A stretch of 64,000 bases of DNA from NCBI RefSeq assembly GCF_030435705.1, contig NZ_CP129381.1:930001-994000 (forward strand). The letters are read 5' to 3'. Numbering within the stretch: position 1 is the stretch's first letter; each line of letters starts with the position of its first letter. The stretch is from Rhizobium sp. SSA_523. Its GTDB lineage: Bacteria > Pseudomonadota > Alphaproteobacteria > Rhizobiales > Rhizobiaceae. A model generated the notes under the pieces. It saw nothing but the letters and a program-made list of their open reading frames with translations. It was not told where the DNA came from and ran no database searches. The translations under genes were made by a program, and so were the position numbers. Positions 44,793 to 52,856 of the stretch are shown here, in pieces.

Positions 44793-45669
44793 AATGCACC
44801 CAGTATTTCGACGTCAGAAAGGCGACCGCAGTGAATGCCGCAATGATGATGAGCAGCACCCAGGCCAGCGCCGAGGCATAGCCCATGCGGAAGAACTTGA
44901 AGGCTTCGTTGAACAGATAGACGGTGAAGAAGAGCAGGCTATCGGCCGGTGCGCCGGTGCCGTTGGAAATGATGAAGGCACTGGAGAAGGTCTTGAAGGC
45001 CTCGATCGTCTGCAGGACCAGGTTGAAGAAGATCACCGGCGCGAGAAGCGGCAGCGTGATGCGCGTGAACTGTCGCCATTTCGGCGTTCCGTCGATCTCC
45101 GCCGCCTCATAGAGATCGCGCGGGATACCCCGCAGACCGGCGAGGAAGATCAGCATGGGCGACCCGAACTGCCACATGGCCAGCACGACCAGCGTGTAGA
45201 GAGAGGTATCGGGATTGGTAATCCAGGCCATGCCCTGAATGCCGAAGACCGCCAGCGCCTGGTTGACGACGCCATCTGCGGCGAAGAGCTGGCGCCAAAG
45301 GATTGCGATCGCGATCGAGGAACCGAGAAGCGAGGGGAGATAGAAGATCGCCCGGTAAAGACCGATCGTGCGCAACCCCTTGTCGAGCAGCATGGCCACG
45401 CAGAGTGCCATGATCAACCGCGCCGGCACCGCCAGTGCCACATAGGTGAATGTCACGTCGAGCGCCTTCCAGAACCGGCGGTCGCGCGTGAACATATAGA
45501 CATAGTTGTCGAAGCCGACGAAGCGTGGATCGCTCACCATGTCGTAGCGGGTGAAGGACAGGTAAAGAGACGCCAGGATGGGGCCGAGCGCCAGCAGGAA
45601 GAATCCCAGAAGCCACGGGGACAGAAAGATATAGCCGGGCGCATTGCGCGTGATGAAGCGTTTGATCAA
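44773..45669 (-). CDS. Sugar ABC importer permease, MalF type
   Basis: CUT1 permease of 298 residues. Typical opening GYIFLSPWLLGFFLLALGP, then SLYLSFTRYDMVSDPRFVG, and the EAA loop PRDLYEAAEIDGTPKWRQF. TTG start at 45669 with GGAAGG eight bases upstream. It is preceded by a 200-base gap containing a RIME-like palindrome, which separates it from the binding-protein gene. Confidence 0.92.
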   Translation of the reverse strand: MIKRFITRNAPGYIFLSPWLLGFFLLALGPILASLYLSFTRYDMVSDPRFVGFDNYVYMFTRDRRFWKALDVTFTYVALAVPARLIMALCVAMLLDKGLRTIGLYRAIFYLPSLLGSSIAIAILWRQLFAADGVVNQALAVFGIQGMAWITNPDTSLYTLVVLAMWQFGSPMLIFLAGLRGIPRDLYEAAEIDGTPKWRQFTRITLPLLAPVIFFNLVLQTIEAFKTFSSAFIISNGTGAPADSLLFFTVYLFNEAFKFFRMGYASALAWVLLIIIAAFTAVAFLTSKYWVHYENERD

Positions 45670-45748
45670 CGGTCGGACCTTCCGGTGAGGGAAATGTCCG
45701 GGCCGGCGAAATCGGCCCGGAGAAGAACGGCACAGCCCGCAGGCCTAA

Positions 45749-45793
45749 GCAGGTTCCGGAAAATTGTCTCACGGTTTTCCGACCGAAACCTGC
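45749..45793. repeat. RIME/REP-like palindromic intergenic repeat
   Basis: Nested inverted repeat: outer GCAGGTT/AACCTGC and inner CGGAAAA/TTTTCCG arms. The CGGAAAA...TTTTCCG pattern is characteristic of abundant rhizobial intergenic palindromes (RIME family), recalled from memory. It lies between the binding-protein and permease genes. Confidence 0.6.
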
Positions 45794-45869
45794 GTCAAAA
45801 CAACAGACTAAGCGGACGAAGCGTTGGCAGGCCAATGCAAGTCTGCTCAGGGTCTGATTTCAACGAACC

Positions 45870-47153
45870 CTAACGGGCGCGTTCGACGATCGCCTGCGCA
45901 TCGTCGACGAATTGCTGCGCGGCATCCTTTGCTTCGGCACGACCAAGAACCACATCGGTACCGATGCGCATGAAAGCGTCGCGCACTTCTCCAGCGCCCT
46001 TGGGCGCCGGAAGCGGCAGGGGCCCGACCTTGTCCTGGATCGCGTCGAAGTAGGATACGGACAGTTTCTCCACATCATTGAGAGCCGGCTGCAGGGCCTG
46101 GCGCACGCGGGGCGATGCCGGAATGCCGCGCTCCAGGCCGAGGATCTTGGTGATCTCGGGATCATTCACCCAGGCATTCATGTAGAGGATGGAGGTGTCG
46201 ACATCCTTGGCGTCGCGAGTAAGCGACATGAACATTGACGGCTTGATGAACTGGCCCGGCGCTCCGTCCTTCTTGTGGGGAACCATGGCGGCGCCGATCT
46301 TGTCTTTCGCGGCCGCCTGGATGCCGACCAGCTGGTTGGACCAGAAATGCGACATGGCCGCATCGCCAACCGCAACCCCCGATTCGACGATGGGGATATC
46401 GAGGATGACCGTCTTTTCCTTCGGCCGCACCGCGTCCTTCTGCCGAAGGTCGCTCCAGAACTGCCAGTAGCTCGCAACATCATCGACGGTGGCTGCGACA
46501 TTCCCGTCCTTGTCATAGAATTCGTGGCCGTTCTGGCGCGTCCAGGATTCGAAGACTTCGATCATCAGCGCCAGATCGTCCGAACCCTTGACCTTTCCGC
46601 CCGAGGCCTTGCTGATCTGCTCGCAGGCCTTGGCAAAATCGTCCCAGGTCCAGTTGATCAGGTCCGCATCGATGCCGGCTTCCTTGAAGACACGTGTGTT
46701 ATGCACGATGACCTGGCTGTTGGAGCCGATGTTAAGTGCATAGAGTTTGCCGTCCACCATTCCGCCGGAGAGCGGGCCCTTGTCGAAATCGGCGACCATC
46801 AAGCTCTTGCCGACATGCGCGTCGAGCGGCTGCAAGGCACCGCGGCGTACATATTCGAAGAGGTAGCGATAATCCATCTGCACGAGGTCGGCCATATTGC
46901 GGCCGGCGGTCTGGGTGGCCATCTTGGTCCAATAGTCGCCCCAGCCGATGGTTTCGCCCGAGATCTTGATATCGGGATGCGCCTTCTGGAACACGTCGAT
47001 CACCGCGAAGGTGCGCTTGTCGCGCTCGGGATTGCCCCACCAGAAATGTCGAATGGTCTTGGTCTGCGCATGCGCCGGCAGGCCGGCCATCGTCGAAAGG
47101 GCTAGACCCGCTGCGGCCTGGCCGAGCAGGCGGCGTCTGGTAATGGTCTTCAT
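45870..47153 (-). CDS. Sugar ABC importer solute-binding protein (SBP_bac_1), Tat signal
   Basis: Exported binding protein of 427 residues. Twin-arginine signal TRRRLLGQAAAGLAL with cleavage near PAHAQ. Family 1 features: IRHFWWGNPERDKRTFAVID, MADLVQMDYRYLFEYVRRGA, and TWDDFAKACEQIS. The frame extends to 47225, but ATG 47153 has GGAGGAG upstream and starts the signal. It lies between the GH105-type gene and the permeases. The ligand is probably an oligosaccharide that is, or contains, an unsaturated uronic acid, inferred from the neighbouring hydrolase. Confidence 0.92.
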   Translation of the reverse strand: MKTITRRRLLGQAAAGLALSTMAGLPAHAQTKTIRHFWWGNPERDKRTFAVIDVFQKAHPDIKISGETIGWGDYWTKMATQTAGRNMADLVQMDYRYLFEYVRRGALQPLDAHVGKSLMVADFDKGPLSGGMVDGKLYALNIGSNSQVIVHNTRVFKEAGIDADLINWTWDDFAKACEQISKASGGKVKGSDDLALMIEVFESWTRQNGHEFYDKDGNVAATVDDVASYWQFWSDLRQKDAVRPKEKTVILDIPIVESGVAVGDAAMSHFWSNQLVGIQAAAKDKIGAAMVPHKKDGAPGQFIKPSMFMSLTRDAKDVDTSILYMNAWVNDPEITKILGLERGIPASPRVRQALQPALNDVEKLSVSYFDAIQDKVGPLPLPAPKGAGEVRDAFMRIGTDVVLGRAEAKDAAQQFVDDAQAIVERAR

Positions 47154-47258
47154 GTCTTCTCTCCTCCTCCAGATCCTGTTGCTGATCCCGGACCTTCGCG
47201 ATCCGCCAGGGCCAATCGGCGACACCCGCTCCTCCCGGCGTCACCGAAGGCCTCCTCG

Positions 47259-48377
47259 TCAGATATAGCTGCGCAACTGCTCCGTCAGGCAAAGCATAGC
47301 CATGGCCTGTCCATAGGGCATCGAGGTCAGTTTGATCTGCCGGTAGAAATCGAGATCATGGCCCATGGCCGTCCCGAACGAGACCTGCGTCAACTCGCCA
47401 TCCGGCGAGATCCGCTCGATCACACCCTTCATCGCCGCCTCGGCAACCGGGCGATACGCCTCGCCGAGATACCGCTTGCGGACGCTCTTCATGAGACCAT
47501 AGGCGAAACCCGCCGTGGCCGATGCCTCCAGATAGCTGTCGGGATCGTCGATCAGCGTGTGCCAGAGACCGGAGGGATCCTGATGCTGCCTGAGGCTCGC
47601 CGCCTGGCGGTTCAGCAGCGAGAGGAGATGCCGGCGCAGCACATCGCCCTCCTTCAAATCCAGCAATTCGATGAATTCGGGAATGGCGATGGTGACCCAG
47701 CTATTGCCCCGCGCCCAGCGGGCTCTTGCAAAATTATGGTTGCCGTCGAATGTCCAGCCGTGAAACCACAGGCCGGTTTCCGTATCGAGCAGATATTGCG
47801 CGTGGACGAGGAACTGGTATTTCGCCTCTTCCACATAATCCGGCCGGTTCAGGACGAGGCCGATCTTGGCGAGCGGGAGCACGCTCATCATCAGCGTGTC
47901 GTCCCACAATTGCTGGTCGTTGACATTATTGTAGACGATATGCTGCAGGCCGCCTTCGCGTGTGCGGGGCATTTCATACATCACCCATTCCGCCCAGGTC
48001 TCGAGATAGGGCAGGAAACGGGGATCGCGATTCATCTCGTATAGATGGGCGAGGGTGAGAAAGGGCGCGACCGTATTGATGTTCTTCGTCGGCGTGCCTT
48101 CCCGCAGCCGCGTCTCGAACCAGTCGGTGATGATCTTCAGCGCATACTCGCTGCCTGTCTGCTGCCAGTATTTCAGCAATCCGTAAAGCGCGATCCCGTG
48201 GGTCCACTCCCATCCAGCCCAGCCCTTGGTATCGATCACCCGGCCGTCTTCCAGCCTCAGCAGGAATTCTCCGGAGGTGTCCTGGATGTTGACCAGATTG
48301 TCGGTCAAACGCTCGATCAGCGCGCGGACATCCCCTGCCCCGATGAAATGCTGTTTCTGCCTCAGCAGCGGATCCAT
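47259..48377 (-). CDS. GH105-type unsaturated glycuronyl hydrolase (YteR-like)
   Basis: Cytoplasmic (alpha/alpha)6-barrel hydrolase of 372 residues without a signal peptide. Motifs include GWAGWEWTHGIALYGLLKYW, the acidic catalytic segment QQLWDDTLMMSV (Asp of the WDD pair as general acid) and RWARGNSWVTIAIPEF. GH88/GH105 enzymes release 4,5-unsaturated uronic acid from oligosaccharides left by polysaccharide lyases, for example from rhamnogalacturonan. First gene of the importer operon, divergent from the KdgR-like regulator. Two palindromes lie in the shared promoter region. Substrate specificity cannot be fixed by eye. Confidence 0.87.
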   Translation of the reverse strand: MDPLLRQKQHFIGAGDVRALIERLTDNLVNIQDTSGEFLLRLEDGRVIDTKGWAGWEWTHGIALYGLLKYWQQTGSEYALKIITDWFETRLREGTPTKNINTVAPFLTLAHLYEMNRDPRFLPYLETWAEWVMYEMPRTREGGLQHIVYNNVNDQQLWDDTLMMSVLPLAKIGLVLNRPDYVEEAKYQFLVHAQYLLDTETGLWFHGWTFDGNHNFARARWARGNSWVTIAIPEFIELLDLKEGDVLRRHLLSLLNRQAASLRQHQDPSGLWHTLIDDPDSYLEASATAGFAYGLMKSVRKRYLGEAYRPVAEAAMKGVIERISPDGELTQVSFGTAMGHDLDFYRQIKLTSMPYGQAMAMLCLTEQLRSYI

Positions 48378-48397
48378 GCCGCAAAACCCCTCGAATT

Positions 48398-48422
48398 ATT
48401 TTCGGAACGCAATTTCGAAAAT
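48398..48422. promoter_or_regulatory. Palindrome in GH105/KdgR-like divergent region, copy A
   Basis: ATTTTCG and CGAAAAT form a 7-bp dyad with an 11-base spacer, 21 bases upstream of the GH105-type start codon. Candidate IclR-family operator. Confidence 0.4.
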
Positions 48423-48435
48423 CAAGAAATCACAC

Positions 48436-48457
48436 TCCGATTGGCTTTTCAATCGGA
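48436..48457. promoter_or_regulatory. Palindrome in GH105/KdgR-like divergent region, copy B
   Basis: TCCGATTG and CAATCGGA form a perfect 8-bp dyad with a 6-base centre, roughly midway between the divergent genes. Candidate operator for the IclR-family protein. Confidence 0.45.
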
Positions 48458-48592
48458 AATTTTACGGTAGTGTAGACAGGAAGGGATGACCGGCGCGGAC
48501 TGTCTGTCTAACGCCAATGCCCAATGGAGCGGTTACTTGACTCGCGGCGGACTGACTTCCAGAATTTCATGTCGAAGAACGTAGAACGGATT

Positions 48593-49384
48593 ATGGCTGA
48601 TACTCAGGTCAAGACGGATAATGTCGCGGCAGTCCTCAAGGTCTTTGCTGTCCTTGAAGCGCTGGTGGACGAAAAACGGGTCAGCCTGGCTGATCTGGCG
48701 CAGCGGGCGATGACGTCGAAGACGACGGCACACCGGCTGCTGCAGACGATGATGGAGCTTGGCTATGTGGAGCAGGATCAGGATACGGAGAAATACGGCC
48801 TGACGCTGAAGCTGTTCAGCCTCGGCGCCCGCTCGCTCAGCGAACAGGCGGATCTCCTGCGGGTCGCCGACCAGTCCATGGGGCGATTGTCGCGCGCCAC
48901 GGGCGAATCCATCAATCTCGGCATTCTGGACGAGCGCGACGAGAAGGTCGTCTACATCCACAAATATGATTCTGCCTTCAATCTGTCGATGAAATCAACG
49001 CTCGGCTTGCGCAATCCGCTGCACAGCACCTCGCTCGGCAAGGCGCTGCTGGCCTGGCGCGACGATGACGAGATCCGCGACCGGATGGCACGGATGGAAT
49101 TCACAAAGCATGCACCGCGAACGCTGACCGATCCGGATGCACTGATGGCGGATCTGAAGGCCGCCCGCGCCCGCGGCGTGGCGGAAGAGATCGAGGAAAG
49201 CGAAGCCGGCGTCCGCTGCCTGGCGGCGCCGGTCTTCAACCATATGGGCAAGCCGGTGGCCGCCATTTCGATCTCTTTCCCGCTTTTCCGCTTCGATGAG
49301 GGGCGGCGGCAGGATTATATCGATCTTCTGACAGAAGCGGGCCTGTCCGCCTCCATCGCCCTCGGCTACCGCCCGGCCCATTGA
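48593..49384 (+). CDS. IclR-family regulator, KdgR-like
   Basis: Regulator of 263 residues, the same length as Escherichia coli KdgR. The N-terminal winged helix (AAVLKVFAVLEALVDEKRVS, TSKTTAHRLLQTMMELGYVE) is followed by the IclR effector domain (GESINLGILDERDEKVVYIH, SLGKALLAW, GVRCLAAPVFNHMGKPVAA). KdgR proteins repress pectin-derived sugar genes and respond to 2-keto-3-deoxygluconate. ATG 48593 gives the KdgR-type N-terminus; an ATG at 48569 is possible. It is divergent from the GH105/importer operon, its likely target, and ten bases from the convergent VOC gene. Confidence 0.88.
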   Translation: MADTQVKTDNVAAVLKVFAVLEALVDEKRVSLADLAQRAMTSKTTAHRLLQTMMELGYVEQDQDTEKYGLTLKLFSLGARSLSEQADLLRVADQSMGRLSRATGESINLGILDERDEKVVYIHKYDSAFNLSMKSTLGLRNPLHSTSLGKALLAWRDDDEIRDRMARMEFTKHAPRTLTDPDALMADLKAARARGVAEEIEESEAGVRCLAAPVFNHMGKPVAAISISFPLFRFDEGRRQDYIDLLTEAGLSASIALGYRPAH

Positions 49385-49394
49385 GCGCACAGTC

Positions 49395-49751
49395 TCAGCG
49401 CGACAGGATCTCGATCCAGTGGCCGTCCGGATCGCGAAGAAAGAAGAAGCGCGCACCGGATGCGCCACGCCTGACCTCCGCATCCGGCATGAAACCATGC
49501 GAGCGCAGGCGATCCCATGCCTGATCGGCGTCTTCGACAACCAAAGCCAAATGATAGGGCGTCGGGGACGGCGCAGGCGCCGGACTTGCCTCGATCAACT
49601 CCACGAAGCTTGTCCCGAGCCGCATCTGCTGCAGCCCGGGCTTTGCAAAGCCCGGCGTGAAGCCAAGCTCTTCGTAGAAACGCATCGACACCGCAAGGCT
49701 GGAACTCGCGATCGCCACGTGGTCGAGTTTCGCCGTGGGGAGCAGGCTCAC
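49395..49751 (-). CDS. VOC-family protein (glyoxalase-like)
   Basis: Small protein of 118 residues with the vicinal-oxygen-chelate fold: KLDHVAIASSSLAVSMRFYE at the start (metal His near residue 11) and FFFLRDPDGHWIEILSR at the end (metal Glu). GTG start overlapping the stop of the kinase gene (GTGA), so it is made together with the KDGal kinase. Role unknown; a lyase, isomerase or detoxifying step on sugar-derived aldehydes is conceivable. Confidence 0.82.
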   Translation of the reverse strand: MSLLPTAKLDHVAIASSSLAVSMRFYEELGFTPGFAKPGLQQMRLGTSFVELIEASPAPAPSPTPYHLALVVEDADQAWDRLRSHGFMPDAEVRRGASGARFFFLRDPDGHWIEILSR

Positions 49752-50653
49752 GCCGAGACCCTGTCCGGCCAGAGCGCCCGCGCCGCCAGGACCTGACCCG
49801 CGCGCGCAGCTTCCTTGGCGTCCACGGTTCTGAAAACCTCCCCGACATGAGTGAGAGCCTTCGCATAGCGCTCGGCCAGCACGCCCGTTGCCAGGAGGAC
49901 GAGTTCGCCGCTCTCAGAGCGTGGCCGCGCGGACAGTTCATTGCCGATCAGAACGCCGGACAGGAAGGCGGAGATGGAGCGCGGTGCGAGCGTGCCCTGC
50001 AGCGCATCGGCTCGCGCGGCGAAAACGGCATGGGCGGCGGCATGGGTAAGGCCATGATCAACCCCGGCCAGGAAGGCCTCGGGCGCGTCGTCATCTCCTT
50101 CGGCCATCTGCCCGACGAGGCTGTGTCCGCGCAGCAGCGAGAACATTTCCCCCGTCACATGGGTTTCGAAATTGGCAAGGCGGCCCGCGCTCAGGCTCGC
50201 CCACTTGGCATGCGTGCCGGGAATGCAGATCGTCGCATCCTGTATGCCGAGAAGCGCGGCGACGCCGAGCACCTGGATTTCCTCGCCACGCATCACATCC
50301 GCATGGCCGCTGGCATCGACCGAGGTCGCGCCGGGAAGGATCGCCGCCGGATGGCTGCCGATCTCGAAGCGGATGGCGTTCCCGGCGATCGTGTCCATCG
50401 TAGCCGGACACGGGCAATAGGGCGCTTCGATCCAGCCGGTCCGCGAGCCGACCATGCCCGACAGAAGGATCGGCAGGTTCGGATCGCGGGAAAGCTGAGC
50501 GGCGCAGGCGGCTTCCAGGGCACCTCGAAAATCGCGATCCCGAACGGCGGCAAGGCCTTCATCCTTCTCCACACTGTCGATGATCCTGCCCTCGCTATCC
50601 AGAAGCCAGGCCCTGAAGCGTCGGCTGCCCCAATCTATCCCTAGGAATTCCAT
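49748..50653 (-). CDS. dgoK: 2-dehydro-3-deoxygalactonokinase
   Basis: Sugar-acid kinase of 301 residues in the DgoK family (ASKHA fold). The phosphate-1 motif is IDWGSRRFRAWLLD at the N-terminus; GMVGSRTGWIEAPYCPCPA, CIPGTHAKWASL and THVTGEMFSLLRGHSLV are DgoK hallmarks. It phosphorylates 2-keto-3-deoxygalactonate at C6 with ATP in the De Ley-Doudoroff pathway. ATG 50653 starts the fold and has AGGAAAAG upstream. It is divergent from the aldolase/dehydratase operon. A dgoA-type aldolase for the phosphorylated product was not seen in the window. Confidence 0.9.
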   Translation of the reverse strand: MEFLGIDWGSRRFRAWLLDSEGRIIDSVEKDEGLAAVRDRDFRGALEAACAAQLSRDPNLPILLSGMVGSRTGWIEAPYCPCPATMDTIAGNAIRFEIGSHPAAILPGATSVDASGHADVMRGEEIQVLGVAALLGIQDATICIPGTHAKWASLSAGRLANFETHVTGEMFSLLRGHSLVGQMAEGDDDAPEAFLAGVDHGLTHAAAHAVFAARADALQGTLAPRSISAFLSGVLIGNELSARPRSESGELVLLATGVLAERYAKALTHVGEVFRTVDAKEAARAGQVLAARALWPDRVSA

Positions 50654-50721
50654 ACACTTTTCCTTTTCCAACAGCCTCGCGGCGCGAAACACGTTGACAA
50701 GGTAACAAAGGAATGATGTAG

Positions 50722-50736
50722 TTTCAATTATGGAAA
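50722..50736. promoter_or_regulatory. IclR-like 15-bp pseudo-palindrome
   Basis: TTTCAATTATGGAAA (TTTC-N7-GAAA) lies in the 108-base divergent region between dgoK and the aldolase gene, 26 bases before the latter. Length and symmetry fit IclR-family operators. Confidence 0.35.
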
Positions 50737-50761
50737 TGCAGTCTCATATATAGGGAATAGG

Positions 50762-51664
50762 ATGACAGTTCGTTTGGAGGGGGTTCTCCCGATCATTCCC
50801 ACGCCGTTCGATCAGACCGGCGCAGTGGATTCCGGCGCTCTGCGCGCGCTTGTGGAATTTGGCGTGGATGGCGGGGCAACGGCCCTGGTTTTTCCCGGCG
50901 TTGCCAGTGAAGACGTACATCTCAGCGCCGCCGAGCGACGCGACGCGCTGATGCATGTCGTCGATGCGGCCGCTGGACGATTGCCGATCATTGCCGGCGT
51001 CAATTCGGCCGACCCGGAGGTCATGGTCGACCTTGCGAGAACCGTTGCGGATCTGAATGTCGACGGCGTCATGGCCATGGCCGTTCCCGCCATGGGCGAT
51101 AATCTCGTCTCCTGGTTCAAACGCCTGTCGGATGCGCTCGATGGCGGCGTCATCATCCTGCAGAACCTGTTTGCACCGCGCGGCGCCGATCTCTCGGCTC
51201 GTCAGATGCTGGATCTCGCCGCCGCCGTGCCGGCGATCCGCTATGTGAAGGAGGAAGGCGTGCCGTCCGGGCCGAAAGTGTCCGAACTGGTTGCAGGCTG
51301 TGGTCCAAACCTCGATGGCGTGATCGGTGGCGGCGGTGCGCGCTACCTGTTCGAGGAACTGGAACGCGGCGCGATCGCCACCATGCCGGCCATCGAACTC
51401 CTCGAATTGCATGTGGCCCTCATGCGGGCCTATACATCCGGGGATCGCGAACGCGCCCTCACCCTCTATACGCAGTCTCTGCCCCTGCTCTTGATCCAGG
51501 CGCCCTATCGGATGCGGTTGACCAAGCTTATCCTCAAACATCGCCAAGTCATGGCGACGGATCTCGTGCGCGAGGCTTTGCCGGAAATGGACGAGACATT
51601 GAAGGCGCTGACGCTCGAATTCTATGACAGGGCGCTCTCATCCATGGAGCGCGTCCATGCATGA
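50762..51664 (+). CDS. DHDPS-family aldolase, KDG/KDGal-type
   Basis: Class I aldolase-like protein of 300 residues. VLPIIPTPFDQTGAVDSGAL opens the barrel and Lys163 in IRYVKEEG is the Schiff-base lysine. The usual catalytic Tyr of the YN motif is Gln (IILQNLFAPRG), as in the relative at 32215. Context points to cleavage or dehydration of a 2-keto-3-deoxy sugar acid, giving a non-phosphorylative branch beside DgoK. It is first in a plus-strand operon with dehydratase, importer, lactonase and dehydrogenase genes, and overlaps the dehydratase gene by eight bases. Confidence 0.85.
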   Translation: MTVRLEGVLPIIPTPFDQTGAVDSGALRALVEFGVDGGATALVFPGVASEDVHLSAAERRDALMHVVDAAAGRLPIIAGVNSADPEVMVDLARTVADLNVDGVMAMAVPAMGDNLVSWFKRLSDALDGGVIILQNLFAPRGADLSARQMLDLAAAVPAIRYVKEEGVPSGPKVSELVAGCGPNLDGVIGGGGARYLFEELERGAIATMPAIELLELHVALMRAYTSGDRERALTLYTQSLPLLLIQAPYRMRLTKLILKHRQVMATDLVREALPEMDETLKALTLEFYDRALSSMERVHA

Positions 51665-52832
51665 TCGCATTGCTTCGGTCGATGTCTTCCTCTTCGAGCG
51701 GCCGCGGGAAACGGCCTATCTTGGCAAGCCCGGCGCAGATGAAACGCTGATCGCCAATCGCTACGTGGTGCGCGGCTTCAATGGCACCGTCTATCCGCTG
51801 GTGGATCGCTCCATCGTCGTACGGTTGCGCGATCGGCAGGGCGTGGAAGGCTGGGGCGAGACCTACGGCCTGATCGCACCGCATGCCACGGCCAGCATCA
51901 TCAACGATCTCCTGGGCCCCTATCTGATCTCGCTGCCGCCGAAGGATCCCGCTGCCACCTGGGACGCGCTCTATGCGCTGCAGCGCAATCGCGGCTATTG
52001 GGGCGGCTACCTTGCCGATGCCCTGGCCGCCCTCGATATCGCGCTTTGGGATCTCAGCGCCCGCGCGGCCGGCAAAAGCCTGCAATCCGCCCTTGGACGC
52101 CCGGGCGCCGGGGAACTTCCCGCCTATGTCTCCGGCCTGCCGGCACCGACGCAGCCGGAACGCATCGACATGGCTCTGCGCTGGAAGGAAGACGGGTTCG
52201 GCCGGGTGAAGATCCCGATCAGCCACACCGATGGCGGCGATGTTCCGGGTGAGGTCGCAGCGCTTCGCAAGGCGCTCGGTGACGACCACGAGATTGCCGT
52301 CGACATGCATTGGGCCTATACCGCCGAGAGCGCAATCGCGCTTGGCGCGGCCCTGGAACAGAGCCGGCCCTGGTTTCTCGAGGCGCCGGTCGCGCCGGAG
52401 GATGTGGACGCCCAGGCGGCCGTGGCCGCGGCCATCGCAATGCCTCTGGCTTTGGGCGAGGAATGGCGCACCGACTGGGATTATCGCCCCCGCCTTGCGC
52501 GCCAGGCCTGCTCCATCGTCCAGCCGGAAATGGGCCATACCGGCATCACGCAATTCCTGCGCATCGCCGCGCTGGCAAAGGCGGCCGGTGCCCAGATCAT
52601 CCCGCATGCCACCATCGGTCTTGGCATCTTCATGGGCGCAAGCCTGCGCGCAGGCCTCTATGCCGGTGCGGCCTGCCACGAATTCCAGCATACGATCTAC
52701 CACCGCAATGCGGAGCTTCTGGAGGGCGCGGCCGCCTGCGCGACAGGCGTGTTCGCCGTGCCGGACACGGCCGGTATCGGGGTGGTGCCGAATGACGACG
52801 CTTTTGCATTCCTGACGAAAATCGACGACTGA
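51657..52832 (+). CDS. Enolase-superfamily sugar acid dehydratase, galactonate-dehydratase-like
   Basis: Mandelate racemase/muconate-lactonizing-enzyme family protein of 391 residues. Metal ligands are Asp216 (AVDMHWAY), Glu242 (FLEAPV) and Glu268 or Glu269 (LGEEWR). His218, two residues after the Asp, and His317 (IPHATIG) match the acid/base pair of D-galactonate dehydratase. Only one lysine is at the KxK site (Lys185). It should convert an aldonic acid to its 2-keto-3-deoxy form. The aldolase and lactonase genes around it fit that role. ATG 51657 is chosen; it overlaps the aldolase gene. Confidence 0.87.
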   Translation: MHDRIASVDVFLFERPRETAYLGKPGADETLIANRYVVRGFNGTVYPLVDRSIVVRLRDRQGVEGWGETYGLIAPHATASIINDLLGPYLISLPPKDPAATWDALYALQRNRGYWGGYLADALAALDIALWDLSARAAGKSLQSALGRPGAGELPAYVSGLPAPTQPERIDMALRWKEDGFGRVKIPISHTDGGDVPGEVAALRKALGDDHEIAVDMHWAYTAESAIALGAALEQSRPWFLEAPVAPEDVDAQAAVAAAIAMPLALGEEWRTDWDYRPRLARQACSIVQPEMGHTGITQFLRIAALAKAAGAQIIPHATIGLGIFMGASLRAGLYAGAACHEFQHTIYHRNAELLEGAAACATGVFAVPDTAGIGVVPNDDAFAFLTKIDD

Positions 52833-52856
52833 AAAAGATTCAAAGGAGGAGGATCC

